From contig NZ_JBHSFP010000041.1 in assembly GCF_042654065.1 (NCBI RefSeq), forward strand, positions 1 to 64,000: a DNA stretch of 64,000 nucleotides. Reading direction: 5' to 3'. The stretch comes from Sphaerisporangium dianthi. Lineage in GTDB: Bacteria; Actinomycetota; Actinomycetes; Streptosporangiales; Streptosporangiaceae. This document shows positions 54,658 through 63,075 of the stretch, piece after piece (position 1 is the stretch's first letter; the number at the start of each line of letters is the position of its first letter). The translations under genes and the position numbers were made by a program. The notes beneath the pieces are model-generated. The model was not told where the DNA came from and searched no databases. It saw only the letters and a list, made by a program, of their open reading frames with translations.

Positions 54658-56028
54658 TCAGGAGACGAGCTCGCCGTCCAGGTAGGCCCGGAACTCCTTG
54701 ACCTGGACGGTGGCGCCGTAGGGCTCAAGCCGGTCGGAGAACCTCCGGATGCGTTCGACCAGCCGGGCGGAGGTCAGTGATCTCGCGCTCGAGATGGCCG
54801 TCCTCGCGACGTCGACCGCCTGATCCACCTCTCCCATGCCCAGATACGCCTCAGCCGCGTTGACTCGGGCGAGCTGAGCCGACCGGATCCGACGTTCCCC
54901 GAAAGCGGACAGCGTCGCTTCCGCCGCCTCGACCGCCCGTCGGTGCTCACCGAGGAGATGCCAGCAGCGACTCGACTCAGAGGTCAGATTGGTCACCTCA
55001 TAAGAGGCGGCCCAGGCCGGGTCACGGTCGGTGGTTCCCTGCTCGTACGCCCGCTCGGCGTCGCCCAGCAGCCGCTCAACCCGCCTGATGGTGTGGCCAT
55101 CGCGGTTCTTCCCTGTTTGCAGAGCGGTCGCCCACGCCTCCCTGCTCAAAAGCAACGCCATGACGCGCGGCGTCGCCTGCCCCAGACGGGCCGTGTCACC
55201 CGCCGCCCTCGCCAGCCGTATCGCCCATGCGGCCTGATCCAGATGGATCGCCTGATACATCAGCGCCGTCATGACCCAGGCGGCCGTCAACGCGTCATCA
55301 CCGGCCTTCGCCATCTTCAGCGCCTGCCCGAAGTAATACTGGGCCTTGCCCTGGTGCCCGAGGTCGAAAGCCGTCCAGCCCGCCATCTGAGTGAGCCTGG
55401 CAGCGGCCGTCATCAACTCGGCCCCGACTCGGTCGTCGTAACGACCGTGCAGCAACGGCCCCACCGTGCTGTGCAGGTAATCCACCACAGCGGGACGTAC
55501 AAGCCCCGCACCGAAGCGATGGTCCATCTCCGCGAACGCCTGCCAGGCGTCGTTCATCCGCCGGACGTCGGAACGACCCACGGCGCGTCCCGTTCCACGG
55601 CACGTCACAGGCTCAGGAGGAAGACCGTAAGTCCACTCCGACAACCAGTTGCCGAGAACGGCGGGGACGAAGGGAAGCGCGGCCAGCACATGGCGCCGGT
55701 CCGGATCCACGTCACACCTCCACAGTCTCCCGGCCGCCTCGACGGTAGCCGCGAGAGAGAGGTCACTACAGTCCGAGACGAGCCACGCTTCCGTATCGAC
55801 GGCTGCCCGTCCATCCACCCAGCGCTCTACCTCGGCCGGGTCGACGCCGAAGACCTCGGCCATCCGGGCGCGGTAGACCGGCCGGATCTCCTGCCGGCCT
55901 CGTTCCCATCTGCTCCACGTCGTCGGCGACACCCACAGCGCCTCCGCGATCTCGTCCTGGCTCATCCCCATGCGCTTTCGCGCCCGCGCCAGCTCCGGAC
56001 GCCCTCCGCCACGCCTCGGCCCGCCCAT
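54658..56028 (-). CDS. XRE-family regulator with TPR-like repeats
   Basis: 456 residues from the ATG at 56028, with GGGAGG 5 bases upstream. Helix-turn-helix near the N-terminus (MGMSQDEIAEALWVSPTTWS, RWERGRQEIRPVYRARMAE). The remainder is TPR-like helices common to Streptomyces XRE regulators that pair with small DUF397 or ATPase proteins. It is divergent from a HATPase gene across about 250 bp. Confidence 0.85.
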   Translation of the reverse strand: MGGPRRGGGRPELARARKRMGMSQDEIAEALWVSPTTWSRWERGRQEIRPVYRARMAEVFGVDPAEVERWVDGRAAVDTEAWLVSDCSDLSLAATVEAAGRLWRCDVDPDRRHVLAALPFVPAVLGNWLSEWTYGLPPEPVTCRGTGRAVGRSDVRRMNDAWQAFAEMDHRFGAGLVRPAVVDYLHSTVGPLLHGRYDDRVGAELMTAAARLTQMAGWTAFDLGHQGKAQYYFGQALKMAKAGDDALTAAWVMTALMYQAIHLDQAAWAIRLARAAGDTARLGQATPRVMALLLSREAWATALQTGKNRDGHTIRRVERLLGDAERAYEQGTTDRDPAWAASYEVTNLTSESSRCWHLLGEHRRAVEAAEATLSAFGERRIRSAQLARVNAAEAYLGMGEVDQAVDVARTAISSARSLTSARLVERIRRFSDRLEPYGATVQVKEFRAYLDGELVS

Positions 56029-56278
56029 GACCACCTCCCGAGACAATGAGTGACCAACCGATGACCCATTGTCAACAGCCGTGACGCCGGCTCCGGTCTC
56101 CCGCTCGAAACGACCGGGAAACGACCACCCGGCACGGTGATCCACGAGATGGCGCCGCCGATCGTCCAAGGCGGGCGATCGGCGGCGTGAACGGCGACGC
56201 CCAGACCAGGACCTGCCCTGCCGCCGCCCGATGGCGTCTCCTGCTCATCACGTTCATCGAGAGCAAGGAGACCCGCGC

Positions 56279-56890
56279 ATGTGCCCCACCCCCCAGCGCC
56301 CGGCGGACCCGCCCGGCCGTCCCTCCGGACGTTCGCCGATCCACCGTCACTGGCCCGCCGGCGGCGAAGCGGCGCCGCAGGAGGAGACCCGCGCCGATGT
56401 CGGCATGCTGGTCGCGTCCCTGTACCCGGGCTCGGCGTCGCGCCGCGCCCGCGCCCTGGTTCGCGAGGTGCTCCAGGGCGCGGGAGTGCCCGGCGCCGAT
56501 GTGGCCGACGCCGAGACGGTCGTGGCCGAACTCGCCGCGAACTGCGAGCGGCACGGCCGCCCGCCGTACGAGATCCGCCTCTACAGTCTCGGCGACCTGC
56601 CCACCTGGTGCGAGGTGGTGGACGGCGACCCCGACCTGCGCTGGATTCCCGCCGTGCTCGACCGTCCCCGGGACCAGACCGTCCTCGACCTGTTCGCCGA
56701 GAACGGCCGGGGCCTGCACCTGGTGCGCGAGCTTTCCCAGGGCCACTGCCACGCCTACCCCACGACGATCTTCACCACCGGCGTGCCGGCCAAGGCCGTC
56801 GCCTTCGGCCTCCCGACGCGCTCAGGCCTGCGGGTGACCTGCCCGCCCTTGCTCCATCTCGCCCGTCACCGGGCCCGCCTTCTGCTCTAA
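56279..56890 (+). CDS. Anti-sigma-type HATPase protein
   Basis: 203 residues from the ATG at 56279 with AAGGAG 8 bases upstream. The ATP-binding N-box is VVAELAANCERHG and the G-box contains ENGRGLHLVRELS, as in RsbW-like regulators. It lacks a His-phosphorylation box. Such proteins bind sigma factors or antagonists, or act with a nearby XRE regulator, here the divergent neighbour. Confidence 0.82.
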   Translation: MCPTPQRPADPPGRPSGRSPIHRHWPAGGEAAPQEETRADVGMLVASLYPGSASRRARALVREVLQGAGVPGADVADAETVVAELAANCERHGRPPYEIRLYSLGDLPTWCEVVDGDPDLRWIPAVLDRPRDQTVLDLFAENGRGLHLVRELSQGHCHAYPTTIFTTGVPAKAVAFGLPTRSGLRVTCPPLLHLARHRARLLL

Positions 56891-56945
56891 CGCGCTGACA
56901 GCGCTGCACACACTCGGCACCCCAGCCCTCGAGTGCGGCCGGCGC

Positions 56946-57590
56946 TCATCGTCCCGTTCCCGCCACCACGAACCCTGTCTCGTAAGCGGCGATCACCGCC
57001 TGGGTCCGGTCCCGTACGCCCAGCTTGAGCAGGACCGACGCCACGTGCGACTTCACCGTCTGCACCGACAGGAACAGCTCGCCGGCGATCTCCGCGTTGG
57101 ACCGCCCGCGCGCCAGCGACCGCAGGACATCCCGTTCGCGTTCCGACAGCTCCGGCAGCGGTCTGCCGGTTCGTACGGCGAAGCGTTCGATGACGCCGCG
57201 GGTCGAGGCGGGGAAGACCAGTGACTCGCCCGAGGCGACGACGCGGACGGCTTCGATCAGTTCCTTCGGCGGCACCCGTTTCAGTACGAAACCGCTCGCA
57301 CCCGCTCGAAGTGCGTCGAAGACGTACGCGTCGACCTCGAACGTGGTCAGTACCAGGACGCGGGGAGCGTCCTGCGCGACGGTGATGCGGCGGGTGGCCT
57401 CCAGGCCGTCCATGCCGGGCATCCGGATGTCCATCAGGACGACGTCGGGGGGCAGGGGGCCGCCGGTGAGGTCGAGCGCGGCCCGGCCGTCGCCGGCCTC
57501 GGCGCTCACCTGCCAGTCGGGCTCGCTGGACAGGACGGCACGCAGGCCGATCCGCACCAACGGGTCGTCGTCGACGATCGCGATCCGCAT
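56946..57590 (-). CDS. NarL/LuxR-type response regulator
   Basis: 214 residues. Receiver domain with DDD acidic pocket, the phosphorylatable Asp in VVLMDIRMPG, Thr in VLTTFE and Lys in LKR. The C-terminal LuxR helix-turn-helix reads LSERERDVLRSLARGRSNAE then LFLSVQTVKSHVASVL. Its start overlaps the sensor-kinase stop (TGATG), so they form a two-component pair. Confidence 0.93.
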   Translation of the reverse strand: MRIAIVDDDPLVRIGLRAVLSSEPDWQVSAEAGDGRAALDLTGGPLPPDVVLMDIRMPGMDGLEATRRITVAQDAPRVLVLTTFEVDAYVFDALRAGASGFVLKRVPPKELIEAVRVVASGESLVFPASTRGVIERFAVRTGRPLPELSERERDVLRSLARGRSNAEIAGELFLSVQTVKSHVASVLLKLGVRDRTQAVIAAYETGFVVAGTGR

Positions 57591-58504
57591 CAGGACTCCA
57601 GCGGCAGGACGGCCCGCACGGTGAACTCGCCGGCCGCGGGGCCGATGGTGGCCGTGCCACCCAGCAGGCTCACCCGGTCGCGGATCGAGGCCAGGCCGTG
57701 CCCGTGCCCCGGGAAGGCGGGGCCGTCGAAGGCGTTCACCACGCGAATCGTCACCGCGCCGGATCCGGTGGCGACCTCCACGGTGACCGGGCGGCCGGGG
57801 GCGTGCTTGGCCGCGTTGGTCAGCGCCTCCTGGACGATCCGGTGCACCCCGCGCCCGATCGCGCTCGGCAGGCCGGTCGCCTCGATCGACGCGGTCACCG
57901 CCATCCCGGCCTCGCGCGCACCGTCGATCAGCGCGGTCAGGGCGGCCGGGTCGTCGCCGCCGGGCAGGGGCGCGTGGCCCTGGATGCCGGAGATGATCCG
58001 GTCCAGCTCGCCGAGGGCGGCCCGGCCGCGCTGCTCGATCGTGGCGAGCGCCTGGCGGGCGAAACCGGGGTCGTGCTCGAAGACGTGCGCGCCGGCGCCG
58101 GCCTGAACGACGATCATCGACAGCATGTGGCCGATACTGTCGTGCAGCTCCTGGTCGATCCGGAGCTGTTCCTGGGCGCGGGCCAGCGCCAACTCGCCCG
58201 GCCCGGGCCCCAGCAGCCGGGCGGCCAGCCGCAGATGCCAGGCGGTGAGCGAGGCCAGCACGCGGCGCAGCGGCAGCAGCATCAGCCCCAGGACGGCGAC
58301 GCAGACCAGCCCTTCCAGCCAGGAGACCTCGACGTCCTGGTCACCGAACGTCCCGGGGAACAGCATGACGAGCAGCAGGACCAGCGCGACGAACGGACGC
58401 AGCGCCCTGACCACGATCAGGACGAGCGCGACCGGCGCGCTGGCCACCCGGATGAGCGCCCACAGCAGCACCCGGACGGCGCGTACGTCCAGCAGGGAGG
58501 TCAC
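57590..58504 (-). CDS. HisKA_3-type sensor histidine kinase
   Basis: 304 residues. Four or so N-terminal hydrophobic segments (VLLWALIRVASAPVALVLIV, PFVALVLLLVMLF, GLVCVAVLGLMLLPL) with no large sensor domain. The phosphoacceptor box is ELHDSIGHMLSMIVVQAGA and the ATPase has QEALTNAAKHAPG and GHGLASIRDR. It probably senses membrane or envelope conditions and phosphorylates the coupled NarL-type regulator. Confidence 0.92.
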   Translation of the reverse strand: MTSLLDVRAVRVLLWALIRVASAPVALVLIVVRALRPFVALVLLLVMLFPGTFGDQDVEVSWLEGLVCVAVLGLMLLPLRRVLASLTAWHLRLAARLLGPGPGELALARAQEQLRIDQELHDSIGHMLSMIVVQAGAGAHVFEHDPGFARQALATIEQRGRAALGELDRIISGIQGHAPLPGGDDPAALTALIDGAREAGMAVTASIEATGLPSAIGRGVHRIVQEALTNAAKHAPGRPVTVEVATGSGAVTIRVVNAFDGPAFPGHGHGLASIRDRVSLLGGTATIGPAAGEFTVRAVLPLES

Positions 58505-58615
58505 CCGCCCATCGTCACCCGCGATCGCCCCCTTTGTCCTCGCCCACAGGAGTGAATCGCGATCGGCTCCCGGGAGGGAAGCCTCGCCCGGCAGCCCGCG
58601 ACTACCTTCGGCGCC

Positions 58616-59077
58616 GTGAAGAACACACTCTCCGCTTTATGGATCTTCGTCATGTTCAACTACCTCTACTGCGACATCCTCGGCCTCATGGATCCAGCCG
58701 AAGTCAACCCGATCGAGGTCACTCCCGGCTTCCTGCTGTCGGCGGCGGCCCTGATGGAGATCCCGATCGCCGCGACCCTCGTCTCCTTCCTGGCCCCGTA
58801 CGGCCCGAACCGCTGGACCAACATCGGAGCGGCGACCGTGATGACCCTGGTGCAGATCTGGTCGCTGACCGTGGGACCGCCGACGGCCTACTACATCGCC
58901 TACAGCGTCGTCGAGATGTCCGCCACAGCACTCATCGCCGTCCTGGCCTGGCGCTGGGCCGGCGAGGCACCCGCACCTCCCGAGGGCCCAACGGGCCGTG
59001 AGGACCCGCATGTCAGCCCAGGTCGGGGTGCGGGAGGTAGCGGTCCAGGCGGACCACGCCGGGGTCGGTCGTCATGA
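58616..59077 (+). CDS. Four-helix membrane protein (DUF6326-like)
   Basis: 153 residues from a GTG. Four hydrophobic helices, starting LSALWIFVMFNYLYCDILGL and including AALMEIPIAATLVSFLAPY and AYYIAYSVVEMSATALIAVL, then a Gly/Pro/Arg-rich tail. It resembles a common actinobacterial family of unknown function. It is divergent from the two-component sensor, and the end overlaps the convergent GNAT gene by 65 bp. Confidence 0.78.
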   Translation: MKNTLSALWIFVMFNYLYCDILGLMDPAEVNPIEVTPGFLLSAAALMEIPIAATLVSFLAPYGPNRWTNIGAATVMTLVQIWSLTVGPPTAYYIAYSVVEMSATALIAVLAWRWAGEAPAPPEGPTGREDPHVSPGRGAGGSGPGGPRRGRSS

Positions 59078-59897
59078 ACGTGTCCATGTCGTCGATCGCC
59101 CAGCCGCCCGCCACCAGCCGGGGCAGGAGCGGATGCACGCCCGGCACCGCCACCTGGACCTCGTCGACGCCCGGATGCGCGGCGACCGCGGCGAACAGCG
59201 CGTCGGCGCAGTCCTGCGGGGTCTCCCCGCCCACCGGCCCCACCTCGAGATCCTCGCCGCCGGTGACCCGGACGAACGCGTACCCCGCGCCGGTCACGTG
59301 CAGCGTCACTCCTGGCAGGCCCGCGTACCACCGCAGCGACGTGGTCCGGTCGCCGCCGCTGAGCCTGGCGTCGAGCATCGCGGCCTCGCGCACGCCGGAC
59401 GGCTCTCCCGCCTCTGGCCGGGGACCCTCCACCGGTCCGCGCGCGGGCGGTCCGTCCTGCGGATCCTTCTCCCGATCCGCCGTCCGGCGCCGCGTGGAAG
59501 CCGCGGGCGAGCAGGTCAGGTAGAGCAGAGGGCACACCGGGCGCATCCCCTGCCTGATGTACAGCGCGAGCGCCCTCGGATCGTCCGACGCGAACGTGAC
59601 CCGTTGCGTGCCGGGCGGCAGCACCAGGTCCAGGATCTTCCTGCCTATCCCGGACGACTGGTGTTCCGGCAGGACGAAAAGGTCGCCCAGGTGGACGACC
59701 TGTCCCCGGCGCAGCACTCCGCCGAACCCCGCGACGCGCCCGTCGATCTCACCGGCGACCAGCGCCCCGAACGCCCTTTCGGCGTCGAGGAAGTCCGGCA
59801 TGCCCGTCCAGTCGTCCAGCAGCTCGTAGTGCGCGGCCACGGCCCGCACGCCGGGCATGTCGGCGTCCGCCGCGACCCGTACGACCGATTCCGCCAC
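59013..59897 (-). CDS. GNAT-family acetyltransferase with an extra C-terminal domain
   Basis: 294 residues. The acetyl-CoA motif is LFVLPEHQSSGIGRKILDLV (near residues 73-91) with the later LYIRQGMRP. A variable linker precedes a C-terminal region (LHVTGAGYAFVRVTGGEDLE, then VDEVQVAVPGVHPLLPRLVA and GGWAIDDMDTFM) that resembles a second, degenerate GNAT half. Substrate unknown. Its 3' end overlaps the convergent membrane-protein gene. Confidence 0.82.
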   Translation of the reverse strand: MAESVVRVAADADMPGVRAVAAHYELLDDWTGMPDFLDAERAFGALVAGEIDGRVAGFGGVLRRGQVVHLGDLFVLPEHQSSGIGRKILDLVLPPGTQRVTFASDDPRALALYIRQGMRPVCPLLYLTCSPAASTRRRTADREKDPQDGPPARGPVEGPRPEAGEPSGVREAAMLDARLSGGDRTTSLRWYAGLPGVTLHVTGAGYAFVRVTGGEDLEVGPVGGETPQDCADALFAAVAAHPGVDEVQVAVPGVHPLLPRLVAGGWAIDDMDTFMTTDPGVVRLDRYLPHPDLG

Positions 59898-60225
59898 CGG
59901 TGCTCCTCACCTGCGAACTCCGCCCCTCCGCTCACCCTAGAGCGTGATCGCCCTGCCCTTTCCCCAGGTGGACGGCGGCGTGTCGCCCGGCGGGCCTCTG
60001 TCCGAATGCCCGCCTTTTTCGTGGTGAACGGCCTATTCCGCGCGGCTCGGGCGAGTCGCTGGAAATGAGTTTGCGTGAGCATGGGATTTGGCCTGTGATG
60101 TCCAGGAAATTGTGAAGGACAGACGGTTCTCCAGGGGCGCGAAAAACACGTGTGACGATGATGTCCGCCCGCATGGAGACCGCGGAACAGTTCAATGCAC
60201 CGTCGCCGACGGGAAGGTGTGTGGC
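59898..60225. other. Divergent gap before the lipase gene
   Basis: 330 bp separating the GNAT gene from the lipase. No further gene is supported. It should hold the promoters of both. An open frame from 60088 into the lipase lacks a start with a good ribosome-binding site. Confidence 0.45.
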
Positions 60226-61548
60226 GTGGCAAGCGTGGATACCACCAGGAACAGTCGCCAGTCGGAGAAATCGGTCACGGCCACCGTGGGCCAGGCGAGC
60301 GCCGGGAAAATGGTGAGCGGCGGGAGGAAGCCCGATTCGTCCGCGAATGCGTTCCCCACAACGGAGTGGGAGCACAGGATGCGGGACGTCACGCAGGCCG
60401 GCGGGCCCCGGACGCAGGACGTCAAGGCGCCGAGCTATGAGGAACTCCGTCCCTATGGGCACCGCGAGACCGCGGGATTCCCGGTCTACAAGAACCTGGA
60501 AAGGCGGCTGCTGGAGGCCACCGGCCATCCGGACCCGGAAATCGCGCACGTTCTCGCGACCTGCGCCGCGTACGCCTATTCGGACGCCAGGACACTGTCC
60601 ATGATCATGGCCAGAATGGGCCTCGAGGACAACCACTGCCAGATGATCCAGACGTCGGTCGACGCCATGCTGATCTGCTCGACCGCGTTCCTGATCCAGA
60701 GCAAGAGCGGCCGGGCCGCGATCCTGTGCTACCGGGGAACCGAGCCGCTCAACTTCATCAACTGGCTGAGCGACATCGACGTCGAACCCGAGCGCATCGG
60801 CTACCAGATCGGCGACCCGCGCGCCACCGTGCACGCCGGGATCTACCGCAACGTGCGGGCCACGCGGTATGAGGTCATGAACATGCTGCGGCACGCCTGC
60901 GACCCCCAGGGGGCCCGCCTGGCCCAGGGCAACGGCGGCCCGCAGATCCGCGACTCCTACGGCTCCGCGCCGGCGGAGGGCAACCTCGAGGCGCTGTACA
61001 TCACCGGGCACAGCCAGGGCGGGGCGATGGCCGCGCTCATGGGCGTCATGATGCGCCACGAGCGCAAGTACAAGGAGGCGCTCGGCGACCGGCTGAAGGC
61101 CGTCTACACCTTCGGCCAGCCCATGATCGGCGACCCGGCGTTCGCCGAGGCCTGCGAGCGCGACGAGTTCCTGCGCGAGCACGTCATCCGCTACGTGTAC
61201 GACAGCGACGTCGTGCCGCACCTGCCGTCCACCGCGTCGGGGCCCTACCGGCACTTCGGGCGCGAGCACCACTACCGCGTCCCGCACCTGCGCAACACCC
61301 TCATCGACACGCTCACCCGCCCGAAGTGCGCCCCGCAGTCGAACAGGGGCCATTGGGAGACCAGGAGGCACCCGACGCCGCAGATGCCCGGGCTGCTCGG
61401 CCTGCCGATGTCGGCGCTGTCCTACGTGGCGCGCAAGTTCGAGGCGACCCGTTCGCTGCCCGCGGTCTACTCGATGGACGACCACCTGCCGCAGCACTAC
61501 ATCTCCGCGCTGACCCCGGCGGGCGTCCAGAGCGAGTACGGGGACTGA
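60226..61548 (+). CDS. Class-3 lipase-like alpha/beta-hydrolase
   Basis: About 440 residues from a GTG at 60226 preceded by GGGAAGG; an ATG at 60379 with GGAG is a shorter alternative. The catalytic Ser is in TGHSQGGAMAA, the acid in VYDSDVVPHLP, and the His is probably in SMDDHLPQHY, which matches the lipase-3 ending. No clear signal peptide is visible, so it may be cytoplasmic or attached to another route. ILCYRGTEPLNFINWLSDID is the usual strand and lid region. It should hydrolyse acyl esters; no partner is evident. Confidence 0.8.
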   Translation: MASVDTTRNSRQSEKSVTATVGQASAGKMVSGGRKPDSSANAFPTTEWEHRMRDVTQAGGPRTQDVKAPSYEELRPYGHRETAGFPVYKNLERRLLEATGHPDPEIAHVLATCAAYAYSDARTLSMIMARMGLEDNHCQMIQTSVDAMLICSTAFLIQSKSGRAAILCYRGTEPLNFINWLSDIDVEPERIGYQIGDPRATVHAGIYRNVRATRYEVMNMLRHACDPQGARLAQGNGGPQIRDSYGSAPAEGNLEALYITGHSQGGAMAALMGVMMRHERKYKEALGDRLKAVYTFGQPMIGDPAFAEACERDEFLREHVIRYVYDSDVVPHLPSTASGPYRHFGREHHYRVPHLRNTLIDTLTRPKCAPQSNRGHWETRRHPTPQMPGLLGLPMSALSYVARKFEATRSLPAVYSMDDHLPQHYISALTPAGVQSEYGD

Positions 61549-61564
61549 CCCGGCCGCCCCGCGC

Positions 61565-61631
61565 CCGGCCGTACGGCCGGCGCGGCGACATCGCCTGATC
61601 GCCGATCCGCCTCCGAGCGGATCGGCGATCA
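61565..61631 (+). terminator. Palindrome and strong hairpin after the lipase
   Basis: A 16-bp palindrome (61565-61580) is followed by a perfect 15-bp stem (TGATCGCCGATCCGC) with a 6-base loop at 61596-61631. This is a convincing high-GC terminator. Confidence 0.8.
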
Positions 61632-61698
61632 GCGCGTCCGGGGACAGAGTCCGCGGGTTCCAGGGAGGGGATCCGCGCGTCCGGGGACAGAGTCCGCG
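61632..61698. repeat. Two 24-bp direct repeats
   Basis: GCGCGTCCGGGGACAGAGTC plus CGCG occurs at 61632-61655 and 61675-61698, 43 bases apart. They are adjacent to the lipase terminator. Function unknown. Confidence 0.85.
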
Positions 61699-61851
61699 CG
61701 TTCCGGTGCAAGTGCCGCCTCCGGGGCGGCGATCCGCAGGTTCGCGGAGAAGGACGTTCGCGCCACGCCAGGCATTCCCGCTGCTCGCGGTCGTTTCGTC
61801 ACTCTCCGTTACCATGGTGGCGGGTGTCGAACCACTGTCGAGGAGAATGCC

Positions 61852-62193
61852 ATGCGACGAGTCATGACCGCTCTGAGCGCCCTGCTCGCCACCGCACCGC
61901 TGACGCTCACGGCTCCCCTGCCGGCCGGCGCGGCGACCGGGACGCTGGTCGTCGAAGGTGACCGGGTGCCGCGAACGCGGCTGGTCAATCCCGCGCCCGG
62001 ATGTTACGCGCTTCCCTGGTTCCCGCTGTTCACCCGCGCCTCCGTGGTGAACTCGACCGACGCCGACGTGATCCTCTATTCGGGGGAAGGCTGCAAGCCG
62101 GGGCTGCTGAGCGCGGCGACGAGCGTGCGGGCGGGCGCCACCCGCGAGCGCACGCTCACCGGCACTCACAGCGTTCTGGTGCAGAGCACCTGA
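61852..62193 (+). CDS. Small secreted protein of unknown function
   Basis: 113 residues. A signal peptide (MTALSALLATAPLTLTAPLP, cut near AGAA) gives a mature protein of about 85 residues with two Cys (PGCYALPW and GEGCKPGLL), likely disulphide-bonded. The mature part looks beta-rich. A GAGGAGAA site precedes the ATG. No family is recognised. Its 3' end is repeated about 870 bp downstream. Confidence 0.75.
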   Translation: MRRVMTALSALLATAPLTLTAPLPAGAATGTLVVEGDRVPRTRLVNPAPGCYALPWFPLFTRASVVNSTDADVILYSGEGCKPGLLSAATSVRAGATRERTLTGTHSVLVQST

Positions 62194-62204
62194 CCGGGCG
62201 GCCC
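62081..62204 (+). repeat. Direct repeat, copy 1: 3' end of the small secreted-protein gene
   Basis: Matches 62952-63071 almost throughout. The copies share LLSAATSVRA and the ending TRERTLTGTHSVLVQST plus about 13 bases past the stop. Confidence 0.9.
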
Positions 62205-62255
62205 ACGCCTCGCGGCCGGACTCATGGTGCGCCGGCCACGCTCGCCGCGAGGCGT
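62205..62255 (+). terminator. Hairpin after the small secreted-protein gene
   Basis: ACGCCTCGCGG (62205-62215) pairs exactly with CCGCGAGGCGT (62245-62255), 11 bp, with further pairing possible inside the loop. It begins 11 bases after the stop. It is not repeated with copy 2 of the duplicated 3' end. Confidence 0.65.
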
Positions 62256-62308
62256 GCATGGAGGAGCAAATAGGTTTCCCATTACTCGAGGGCGTGGGAT
62301 CGTGAGAT

Positions 62309-62836
62309 ATGCCACGCTTGCCGCCACTCCTCCAAAGGAGGCGCCGGCCAGACCCCTCCATAGCTGTAGCGGTCCTGTTCTTCGGGGGCTTGCTCGTCTT
62401 TTGGATCGCCGTGGGAGTGGGCATCCTCACACAGGAGCGTTCGCCCGGGATCCACTTCTCATCGGCGTGGCGGACTGATGACGTCGACGAGTTCAGGGGC
62501 TATGTCTCCGATCCCCCGAGTGCGACAACGCGAGCACCCTGGAGGATCTTCATCATCGCTCGCGGAGTGCAGGACGATTCCGGGGTGGCCGCAGCACGTT
62601 CGTGGCTGGTCTCTCCGCAGGCGGGTGAGCATCGGGACGGCACCTGGACCGTGCGATGGCCTCGAGGTGATCGTCCGGAGCTCGCCGAGTATCAGGCTGT
62701 GGTCATCGGTAACTGCTCATCGTGCCCGCCTTCGACCGAAGAGGGAATGAGACGGAAATTGGCCGGCCAGGGCCCGAGCGCCGCCGATGTGACGAGCGGA
62801 CCTTGGTTTTTCTTTACAAATTCAGGCGGTAAATGA
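62309..62836 (+). CDS. Single-pass membrane protein of unknown function, lower GC
   Basis: 175 residues. A basic N-terminus precedes a helix (IAVAVLFFGGLLVFWIAVGV). The outer part is soluble, with two close Cys (GNCSSCPP). Codon third positions are less GC-biased than in neighbours, and the gene lies between two copies of another gene's 3' end, both signs of acquisition. No family is recognised. Confidence 0.6.
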   Translation: MPRLPPLLQRRRRPDPSIAVAVLFFGGLLVFWIAVGVGILTQERSPGIHFSSAWRTDDVDEFRGYVSDPPSATTRAPWRIFIIARGVQDDSGVAAARSWLVSPQAGEHRDGTWTVRWPRGDRPELAEYQAVVIGNCSSCPPSTEEGMRRKLAGQGPSAADVTSGPWFFFTNSGGK

Positions 62837-62951
62837 GCGCAATGCATCTCGATCCACCTGCCGCTTTCGAAGTGGACCGGCGCCCACGCCGCCCGCGACC
62901 GTATCCGGGAGGTGCCGGACGGCATGGCCGGGCTCGCGGACGTCCGAGAGC

Positions 62952-63060
62952 CGGGGGAAGGCCGAAAGGCGGGGCTGCTGAGCGCGGCGACGAGCGTGCG
63001 GGCGCCACCCGCGAGCGCACGCTCACCGGCACTCACAGCGTCCTGGTGCAGAGCACCTGA
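62952..63060 (+). pseudogene. Truncated second copy of the small secreted-protein gene
   Basis: Only the last third remains. Compared with copy 1, four bases are missing near 63002, shifting the frame between SVRA and TRERTLTG. The upstream part has no signal peptide. A 75-codon frame from 62833 reaches the same stop but is not expected to be functional. Confidence 0.75.
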
Positions 63061-63075
63061 CCGGGCGGCCCTGGG

